Source of the DNA: Ichthyophonus hoferi
Lineage: Eukaryota; Opisthokonta; Ichthyosporea; Ichthyophonida; Ichthyophonidae
Direction of reading: 5' to 3'
DNA length: 25,455 bases
Assembly (NCBI GenBank): GCA_002751075.1
Contig: NAOQ01000026.1
Span: 5,613 to 31,067 of the forward strand
The notes beneath the pieces were generated by a model. That model was not told where the DNA came from. It searched no databases and saw nothing but the letters and a program-made list of their open reading frames with translations. The translations under genes and the position numbers were made by a program. Positions 12,402-22,200 of the stretch are shown here, piece after piece. Within the stretch, counting starts at the first letter, position 1, and each line of letters opens with the position of its first letter.

Positions 12402-13469
12402 TTAATTAATGGTTGAAAATTGATTGAGTTTAGTACTAGTACCGCAGTAATGGGATGTAGACCCACAAGAACCTAGTGGTGAGCAGCACTGGCCCACTCT
12501 ACAGCCTGCACGCTTTCCCGACTTGGTAAACCACATACCGCCACATCTTCCGTCTGCCCGGACATCAGGGTTAAAAAACATTTTGTCTATGAGATGAATG
12601 GTATCGTTGATGGTTGCTAGAATCCAGGGAATAAAAGCAGACACACGAGTATTGACACCATAGTAGTTCTCCAGAGCACAGCCGTTGCCGTAACTAATTA
12701 TTCCTACAAGTTCGGTGTTATTGCCATGGCCACTATAAAGGGGTCCTCCACTGTCGCCTTGGCAGGAGTCCTTACCTCCAGATGAGAATCCTGCACATAT
12801 TTGAGTGCTGTCGATAGAATTGTTGGGGTAGGACGCTGCACACGTTTGTGTACTTACGGAGGGAATCTGTATCTGGTGTAACACTGGGGATACTATCATC
12901 AGATCTGCTTGACGATAACCCCATCCAATAACTGATAGTAGAGTGCCTACGGGTGGGAGTACCGAGTTCAATTTAATATAAGGGCCCGCATATGTGCTAT
13001 TAATTTTCAACAATGCTATATCGTTCTTGTTGTACAACTGTTTAAATTCTGGATGCACCACCGCTTGCGCAATGCTGAACTCTTTGAAAGAGGTTAAATT
13101 GAAAATTTCGGCTCCTCCTACATGAATTTTATCTTTCATAATATAATGCTTATCAACACAATGGGCAGCAGTCAACAGCCATTGGGCAGTCACAAATGAA
13201 GCCCCGCAATAGTGCTTGTACACACTGTGATTAGCAGTATAGTAACCTAACGATGCCATCCATGTTCTAGCCGAGGCAGCAGAACCACCAACAATCCTAC
13301 TAGACAAAGATACCTTTTTATTGCCAGATGATGAAGTAGAAGTAGGTTTTAATACACTGAGTTCGGTTGCTGTGTTATAATACATTGTGCTAAAATTCGG
13401 GTTTACAGGCATAGCTGCTGCCAATATAATAGTGTAAATTGTAGAAAAATAAAACAATGAATTAAACAT
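12402..13469 (-). CDS. Secreted trypsin-like serine protease with C-terminal type-1 chitin-binding domain
   Basis: This is a family S1 protease of 355 residues in one uninterrupted frame. The order is a signal peptide (about 1-19, hydrophobic, ending near LAAA), a serine/threonine-rich propeptide, an activation site at R58|IVGG, then the protease domain. The catalytic triad is H103 (TAAHC), D150 (NDIALL) and S240 (GDSGG). D234, six residues before the serine, with glycines at 261 and 271 lining the pocket, predicts cleavage after Arg/Lys. Several N-x-S/T sites are visible. Residues about 305-344 form a hevein-type (CBM18) domain with GQCCSPLGSCGSTSHYCG and six cysteines (309, 323, 328, 329, 335, 342). 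The likely product is an extracellular zymogen that becomes tethered to chitin, either cuticle or the organism's own wall. It is intronless between intron-rich genes. The start codon is the first ATG before a good signal peptide. Confidence 0.95.
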   Translation of the reverse strand: MFNSLFYFSTIYTIILAAAMPVNPNFSTMYYNTATELSVLKPTSTSSSGNKKVSLSSRIVGGSAASARTWMASLGYYTANHSVYKHYCGASFVTAQWLLTAAHCVDKHYIMKDKIHVGGAEIFNLTSFKEFSIAQAVVHPEFKQLYNKNDIALLKINSTYAGPYIKLNSVLPPVGTLLSVIGWGYRQADLMIVSPVLHQIQIPSVSTQTCAASYPNNSIDSTQICAGFSSGGKDSCQGDSGGPLYSGHGNNTELVGIISYGNGCALENYYGVNTRVSAFIPWILATINDTIHLIDKMFFNPDVRADGRCGGMWFTKSGKRAGCRVGQCCSPLGSCGSTSHYCGTSTKLNQFSTIN

Positions 13470-14657
13470 GATATAAAATATCTATTATTTTCGTATGGCC
13501 TAGGTATATGGTATATTTTGGGCGTCACTTTCGCCTACTGATGCTCCTATAGTTTAACCATATCAGATCTATATGCACCGAATTGTGGATTGCCTTGTTA
13601 GAATGACTCAATAACTTTGGGTTGAAGGTGGAAAAACTAAGAGTAGAAGAAATCTTGTTCACATATTTCATCGGCACTTAACAGCCTAAACCAGATCAAC
13701 AGGACTTCCTCATTTGATTGGATTTATATCAAAGGAATTTTTGCCTTAATCTCCAAAAGTACTTCAAAGAGCTTAGGCTAATCATTTTAAACTACTCTCA
13801 AGCTATGGTGTCACAAATTAACTGATGAATAATTTACCCTGCACATTTGAGTAGTTATTTAGGTATATAATAAACTGATAATAGATACAAATAGGATGTC
13901 TTTTCCCGGGCTTGAGAAGCATTTTATGCAGGAGGGAAGGAACATATAACTTAATGCACACGTCGCGTGAGGATATCTGCCAATCCTTAAATATTACTCA
14001 GAGCATTGAACAAGCACCAAATAGCAAGAAAAGTATTGTCATTATATGCTCGTATAAATATTGAAATTGTTAAGAAACACGTAACTACTCCAAAGCAAAT
14101 CCAAATTTGCGCTGATAATAAATCAAGAAAATGCACATATTTTAAGTTGTTTACACCTACTCCACCAATCGTACATCGGTTGTCTACCTATTCAAATCAA
14201 AATTCGTGACATTGGACGAAATAGACAGTTTTAGGAAATTCAGAACGCCTTCTGCAAACCATTAAATAAAATCCTGCTTAAATGAAGCATGGGTTGTTGC
14301 AAAGCTACAAAAACTCTAAAGAATACTAATAAATTTAGCCGCCCTTGCATTAGTCTTTATATCTACTATATAAATCATCGGCTTGGCCTTCCATGCCAAA
14401 GATAATTCCAAGATCGCATCTATTTGTAAATTGTTCTCATCAAAGGCACATTTATTGCAAACGACAATTTAATCTCAAGTATTAATTAACATTATAATCC
14501 ATAGAACCAACTCAAATAAACATCACTACAATTATTTCAGCTTAAGGAGAATAGGAAACGTATCTACAGAGATGAACACTGACTTAGATCTCTAGCAATT
14601 CACACATCATTCCGTTTCTTTCAGTAAAACATATAGTAAAACAATATAAGCACAAAC
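13470..14657. other. Intergenic region upstream of the protease
   Basis: The first few hundred bases on the - strand should carry the protease promoter. Otherwise this AT-rich stretch has only short open frames without family signatures. The 67-codon frame at 14006-14209 (+) has no ATG start and no recognisable motif. Confidence 0.4.
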
Positions 14658-14842
14658 CTGTGTGTCAATTCTAGCGCCGATAAAGTATAAACGGATGAGT
14701 CAGCATGCACAAAGTATGGGTTAACCACTACGCAAAGATTGGTATTGTAATCATCCTTGTTCCGGCCATTGAAAATTGGAAATATTCGTCTTGCATACTC
14801 TAAATTGATTGATAATGTGTTAAGCAGGCACATACTTGTGTG
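14658..14842 (-). other. Possible internal exon of an unrecognised gene
   Basis: On the - strand an acceptor-like TTGACAG ends at 14843 and a donor-like CAG|GTTTGT follows 14658. About 61 open codons lie between, including NPYFVHADSSVYTLSALEL. Composition is less skewed than the surroundings. No family is recognised, and the phase relation to other candidate blocks is unresolved. It could equally be a chance open stretch. Confidence 0.27.
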
Positions 14843-14933
14843 CTGTCAATTTTCTATTACTAATTAAATATGTTGATTATATGTGTAGCACATAACAGCT
14901 TCATCACAATAAAAAACTAATTTATCTATAATT

Positions 14934-15015
14934 TTAAAATTGCCAGGTCTTTTGAATGGCCCGGGCATAGTTGATGAGGTTGATGAGTGCGCCATCATCC
15001 AAATCGACATGAAGT
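14934..15015 (-). other. Possible terminal coding fragment, unrecognised
   Basis: This GC-rich island sits in very AT-rich DNA. The - strand frame reads LHVDLDDGALINLINYARAI, then QKTWQF and a stop, with C- and T-ending codons much like the epimerase exons. The + strand is also open here after an acceptor-like TTGCCAG, so even the strand is uncertain. It may be a small exon or a gene relic. Confidence 0.27.
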
Positions 15016-16229
15016 GCTTAGCTAGCCATTTTGATTCAATCCTTATTATTTTTTATTTTTTATTTTTTTAAAAAAATTTTAATTTTTTTTAACAAATTTC
15101 CTTAAATATATTTGCATGCAACACTGTTACGATGTGAATAGGTTTATACTGAGGTTCATCAATAGACTGTAAAGAGATTGCGATATACCAAACAAATTGA
15201 AAAAAAATCAAATATACTCTATGGGCACAGTCTGCGATTGTGAGGTGACGCATTATAAATTAAATATAATGATAGATAATTCTTACACAATTCATTATTA
15301 ATGACTAAGCTGAACTTAAAATTAAATATTTATTCATGCGACATTTGTGAACACTCTTCCATGATCCTACTATTGCTTGTTCTTTACTAATAGAGGCGGC
15401 AGATCATTTGTTTATTATTTATGTATGTAGCTTGTGGCTTTTACTGGACTGAGCACAAATGATTCACTCAAGATTTTATCATCACATACCTCAGATTAAG
15501 ACACTGGATTATTTCATTGGCTACTCTATGTCCTCCAACTAAAACTATCCGAACTACTTAATTATTGGGGGGGGTACTAATACATATCTTTAGTGAGAGC
15601 TACGAATTTCATTCATATACATCCATCTATGTGCATTCTTTACAAAACCACAAGCATATTAGGGTCTGAATAGTATATAAGTATATAATATAAAAAAACA
15701 AATTTATCATTGGGGATAAAAAATTCTTCAGAAAAATAATTTGATTTGGACTTATAAATTGTGATTAAAAGAAAAGTACATAATTGAATCGGGCAAACTT
15801 TTACAAGGAATATGTCACAAATTTAACCTATCCCCCATCTTTCTCATCGCGTATGATCATAAGAATTACAGGCATGCAACCCAAACATCTCTGAAAGAAG
15901 CGCACACAAATGAATACATGCAAAATATTCATAGAATAAAACAAAAACTTACAAGAACAGAGAACGGAAAACAACATTTAGCATAAAAAAATACAACAAT
16001 CGGAATTCTTGTTGTCGTTTTCCAAAAAGCCGTAAATAGTGTCCGGTAAAGTTTTAAGATAACGACGGCGAAGGCAAATAGTCAAGTAACATCCAAATAC
16101 CTGACTCAATAAACAGACAGTTAAAGTTTAGTGTTCATTTTAATATTATTCATTTATGCACGGGGTATACTAATTTCGGTAGGGTTTTGTTAAGAAAAAG
16201 AGGATTCTGTCGGCACAACAGACATAATC
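15016..16229. other. Unassigned region upstream of the RasGEF gene
   Basis: The region is mostly AT-rich. Two short - strand stretches look mildly coding. One is 15490-15553, with acceptor-like and donor-like edges, reading VRIVLVGGHRVANEII. The other is 15978-16100, after a TCAG acceptor, reading LRRRYLKTLPDTIYGFLEND. Neither is recognised. A TACTAAT branch-point-like sequence at about 16168, followed by CAACAG at 16221, could serve an exon just before the RasGEF start. Confidence 0.25.
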
Positions 16230-19200
16230 ATGTTGAGTAGCGGAGTGTCTTACAAGAAAGCCAAGTGTAAGCTTCCAGATTTTAAAAAGTAAGAATGCTT
16301 ATATTTTCTAAGTCTTTATTCTTTTTTTTAAAAAAAGTCAATTTATTCACATTTTATTTGATTAATTTTAATTTTTTCTAAGTTGTACATAGTCCTTTTC
16401 TTATTAGTAGTATTAATACTTATTAGTAGTATTGTTACTATCGTTAGATGCTTTGAAACGGATTATTTGATACTATGCATATGCATTGGTGCCTTATTGC
16501 TGCTTGCAATAAATATTGCTATAATTTCTTTTTATTGGTTGTCAATGGGTAGCATTAAAAACCATCCATACTGCAGATGGACATTTATCATTAATATATT
16601 TCTCAATTTAAAACTAACAGTCATAGTTAAATATGTATATCAAATCCACAATCTTGTACTTAAGCGAGTTACTATACATATACAGATTCACGCACATATT
16701 GGCTATTTCTACTCCTATTATACTGCTATATTTAATAGCCTACCTATAATCTGATTATTACATTAATCACCAGTTCCATTTTATTTTACCTATCATGATT
16801 TATCTGTTGTTAATATTTTACTCTTGCAGGAATGGGAACAATCCCGATAATGAAAGCCAGTTGGCCAATTCAACCCAAGTGTGCATGTTTTGGAAAGAAT
16901 ATACATTTCAAGAATTCTCAGTATGTTCAACCCACTACTTTTCCGATTATTTATCATTATAATTCTATATTGCGTTAATCTATATCTTTATACTTTCAAC
17001 CACTTTTTGTTTATCTAATACTTTCCGTATTTGCACCCATAAAAATTCTTAAGTAAAATGTTGGATGGAAGGTCAAATGCATATTCCTACAATAGCCTGA
17101 TGGACGCACAGATTATTTATATGTTTAGGCTTAATAGAGTAGCCACAACCCAAAGTATAAAAATACATGCATAAAAACATTAAAGAACTCATAAATGATA
17201 ATATTATAAATTGCATACTAACGTATATAATACATATAAATATGCACACCTACACCGTGATATAGACATAAACTTGCAGATCTATAGCTTCTAGACATAC
17301 TCTTCCATTTCCAAAAATTGCGTTTTATTTTTTGGGTGAATTTAAAACATTTATTTTAAATTTCTCTGCATCGTAAACATAAATAGCTGAATAATAATGA
17401 TAAAGATATATTACAATCACAGGAGCAGTTAACGTTAAGCGACTCTGAGTTGTTTTACAAGATTGGACGATCTGAGTATTCTAGTTTAAGCTGGACTGGC
17501 AAGGACAAGGAAATTTTGGCCCCTTCGATCGTGCGCTTTATACAGCACTTTAATCATGTACAGTCACAAATACTTTCTTGTGTCAATGCACACATCTGCT
17601 TTGAAACCCATAAACAAATATATAAAACAGCACTGCATACAAACAATTATAAAACTACAAACACACGCTTTCTCATATACAACTTCACTGTTAGTTTATT
17701 TAAAATATTACAGCATATACGTCTTATTTTATAGTACATTCTACCCACCTCCTACACCAAAAATATTATATCTTCTTAATAACTTCATTTAAAATACTCA
17801 AACATAAAGGCTTGGGGAGAACTGAGTATATGGATACTGAATATTAACATTATAACTAAATAGTAAATATATTTTTCTGGCAGGCTATCACACACAAGCC
17901 TTACTATTACTCATAATAGTCTTATATCTACTTATGTAACAATAAGTTTACGCTCTTTGTCTATCGGGTATGTTCCTTTTGTCGGGAAGACGCACACAAT
18001 TTGCATCTGACATGTGACACCCACTCTCTTGGATGGATTTTCAGAAGTTTCTGACGCTATTTATAACTCCTTAACATACTGGAAATGAATTATGTACTAC
18101 ATCTATTCCCACATATTTTACTTACAATTTTGCTAATATCTGTATGGTTTTCTTCTCTTTGATTATTCTGTCTTTTTTTATATTAGCTTAATTTATAAGT
18201 TTCATTGCCATCTAGTCCATATACTATCGATATAGGCAATCAATCTTCACGCCGCACCTCAATTACTATTGCATAAACATTTGGCTTTTCTTTTTGACCA
18301 TATGAAATCCTACCTTACCTACACCTTTATTTCAATAGATTGTATCTCTTGTAATCTATAGTATTCTGGATGCTCACACTTCAAAGGAAAGGGCAGAAAT
18401 CCTAAGCTATTTTCTTGCCGTAGGGAAAGTAAGTCAAATACTCAATTTCTGCTATACACTTATCCAAACTATTCTGTTTCTATTTCTTTTTATTTTGTTT
18501 GATTTTATTATTTTTTTGCTTTCCTATAGTTATTGAAGGACCAAACCCAATGAGGACATACATTAGACACCTCGTTTTCTTCACTTTCTAGTTTCTGTGT
18601 AATCCTTCTTTTTTGTTTTGTAGTTTTCCTTCTTTCTGACCTGACCACAAGAATTTCATCTCTTTTCTCTTTACAATATTGTTTTCATTTCCATTTATAT
18701 ATTTGTCCTTACATAGTTTTGTATTTATTCTCAATAGTCCCTTCAGCTATCTCAACAAGGTTACTACCTGTTTTTAAATGGCTTCATTATAATGAATACA
18801 TCTACTTGTTTTATATTCTCTTATTACTACACAATGGTTCCTATATTTATCATGATTATATTAGAAATAGAAAAGTGTTAATTGAAAAAATCCTCGTGCA
18901 TATTATTTAGGTATTATAGAGCGTATTTATTCTTTATACTGGGACATATAGGTATCCAATACATAAAAATCTAAACCAAATCAAAGTTTACAGGTATACA
19001 TAGCATTAGGATTGAGCTCTCTCTCTATTCCCAGCTAGGCGTATTTATTAAGCCCAAGAGGCGCAAGCATTTACTTTTGTATGCATAAGTAGGTGGTGAA
19101 ACATTCAAAACATTTATATGCACACATTTTACATATATTTAAGACCAAGCATTTTAAAATCCTAAGCTTTACATAAAATATTCCGTTTGTAACCATGCAG

Positions 19201-22200
19201 AGTATTATATTTAAACCTACGTGTACATAACCAAGTGCCTGGTATTGCAAATCGACATATACTTCCCTAAATAACCAAACGAGACTACGTTATATTACAT
19301 TTTGTTTACTACCAAATTCCATCTATATTGATAAATATATTTCATTATTTTAGAACTTATTGAAACTAGGAAATATCAACGGAGCCCAAGCTATAATAGC
19401 AGGACTGCAGAGTGCTCCAGTGTTTCGTCTTGAAAAATCATGGACGGTATCTGTATTTTCAACATATCTATTATTTTGAAATTATGTGTGTTCCTCTTTG
19501 TTTAATGTTTTGTTATATTTATATAGTTTTTTACATGTTTACTTATTTTTTCCGGCAATATGTAGTTACCCATGCGTCCATATTTGTCTTTTTTAAATTT
19601 CCTTCTTTTCGCTTATTTTTCTTTCTCTCCAACGCTAGATTCTCAACAAAAATGACACAGATACATATGAGCATCTCAAAACGCTTTTCTCTGAAGAAAA
19701 CAATTGGCAGAGCCTTAGGGCATTAATGGCGGTACAAATGCCTCCAGCTGTTCCACATATTGGTACGATTAAGCCTAAACTACATATATGTGTGTCTCAC
19801 CAAGTTAAAATATTACTCGCTCAACAATGCATACCTAACATAGATATATTAAATAGAAAAAATAATTTAAGCACATACTATTTACACTTAGTATATTTTC
19901 TTTTTCAATACAAATGGATATATGCATAAAATTGTACTAGTAGAATTGTAGATACATACGAGTTTAACATATTTGCCCACGTACGCATGCTCTGGTCAAC
20001 TAGATAAATGATTTTAAGATACCATAATGTTTCAAACATATTATAAAACTGAATTATTAATTAAATATTTTTTATATTTCATTTTTACGGACCCCATTCG
20101 CTTAAGTTATTCTTTTCTGTTTGGATTACTCCTTTATCCTTTATAACTCTAGTTCATTTTATTTTTAAAATTCATCTCTTTCCAAAGTGAGTGTTTATTA
20201 AGTCAAAGAGTAATATATATATTTTTCTAAAAAAATGTACTTTCCGGTTCAATATACAAGGCTATATTTTTTAAAAAACCACCCAATGTAAATATTTTTA
20301 CAAATAAAATCTTTTATTTGTAATTTTTTTTTCATATATTCCAAACATTATTTTTTAGAAATTTTATTAACATATTTTCTAGTACATATATATGCTTGTA
20401 TTTTCTTTTTATATTTTTATTTCTCTAATAATACTGGCACTATTATCCTGTAGGGGTTTTCCTAACTGATCTCATGTATTTGAGTACTGTAAAAGCCCAC
20501 AACGAGGAATGTGAGAGTGAGGTTAATTTTCACACGCCAAGTGGCAGTGCAAGATCATCTTTTAAAGGAGACTCTATGAAAAAAGATACAGAAAAAACGT
20601 TTTCATTTGAAGAAGCTGCAAACCCTACATTAGGTGGGTTAGTGTTAATTCACATGGTTTTGCGTTTAGTATTCATATATGTATATATTGTATATAATAT
20701 TTTAAGAAATAGTCCAATTCCAAGTTCCATAAGCGTCATCTAATGCTTTCTACTTTCATATATATGCAGGTACACCTCACTATATTGTTTCTTGATCTGT
20801 ATAGATTTATGTATGTTTTACAAAAATGATGCAGCCTCACAATATATAATATATAAACTAGTTTTCCTTACCTTACCATTTTCAACCAAACATATATTCG
20901 ACTTGGCTATACTAAATATTTACTTAAAAAGAGTACATCGTTGTTCAAACCTGTGCACGGATTCATTGACCTATGTCTTCATTTAAAAGACAACTTGTGC
21001 AGAGGGTAAAGGAAGAAGAGATGTCGAGGCGGAAATAAATCAGGAAGATGTAGGCCAATAAATGAGATAATTGGACGTTCAAGACAACTTCTTCTCAAAT
21101 AACCAATTATCATATGCGCCTCTAATTTATATACTTTCCATGCATCTATCCTTAACGCTTACTTTGAACCAGATTTTTCAAAGGCAAAAAAAAACGAAGA
21201 GAGTAAATCAAGGGCGACCAAACCCCAGGATAGCCAATTAAAGGCGTCTGGACCAGAGCATGAAGATTCCACCACTGAATCCTTACGTCTCCTTGGTGGG
21301 TAAAGAAACTCCATGTCTTTTCTGATTTATTTTGGAAGTCATAATTTATATATTCATATATTTATTATCTCTGTAGCCTTGCGCTTTTTCTTCTTACGGC
21401 CTACTTATGTAGCGTGTGAAATTATAGTATTATTTTATACCAAAAAATAAGAATCTTCTACATATATCGAGGAAAAAAAATTTTAAATTAGAATTTAAGG
21501 GATGTGCGCATGTTTTTTTTCTTGTTCTATTCATCTAGATACACCCCTTCACCTTCATATAAGCATTGTATTGTCTAAAATCAATACTGTTCCTCCAAGA
21601 CAATTTTTTTCCCAACCATTCACAAATAAATAGCCATATATGTATACCTTCTCATTAAAATAAGTACATATGGACACAGACCTATTAGTAAACAAACTAC
21701 ATACCTTTAGGGGCACATCACAAAACCGCTTTATCACTTTTTTCCTTTTAATCTTAATTTATCTTTGCCATTCATCACTTCTGGTATTGTTATTAGTCAT
21801 ATGTGTAATAAACCGCTGATGCAGATGACAAGGCAGCCTTTGCAGATCTACCTGGAGCATATTATTATCGACGATTTATGTGCTTTGTTGAAGGTTTGGT
21901 ATAAATATATATTTTAAATATTAAAACATATTTAATATTAATTTTGTTTCCCTTTCTTCTTCCATCCTATGGTAAAATAATATGCACTATGCGGGTCTAT
22001 ACACATTAATATATACACATGTACTAAACTGGATTTACTTTTATTAAGAAAATTTACACCTACGCAAAGTTTACAAGCACAATTTTGTGCCAATATATAG
22101 ATAAGTAGTTTACATCTTCCTCTCTGTTATGAACATGAAATACTTTTTTTTCAAGCATTTGGAATACTTAGCCTTAAAAATAATGAACATAATCACATGG

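Noticed and set aside
17450-17734. 94-codon + strand frame
   Set aside because: It is RasGEF exon 3 read through its donor at 17558 into intron 3. The catalytic-domain alignment stops at the donor.
19412-19726. 104-codon + strand frame
   Set aside because: It crosses exons 5 and 6 in the wrong frames and is mostly T-rich intron 5, giving phenylalanine- and tyrosine-rich nonsense.
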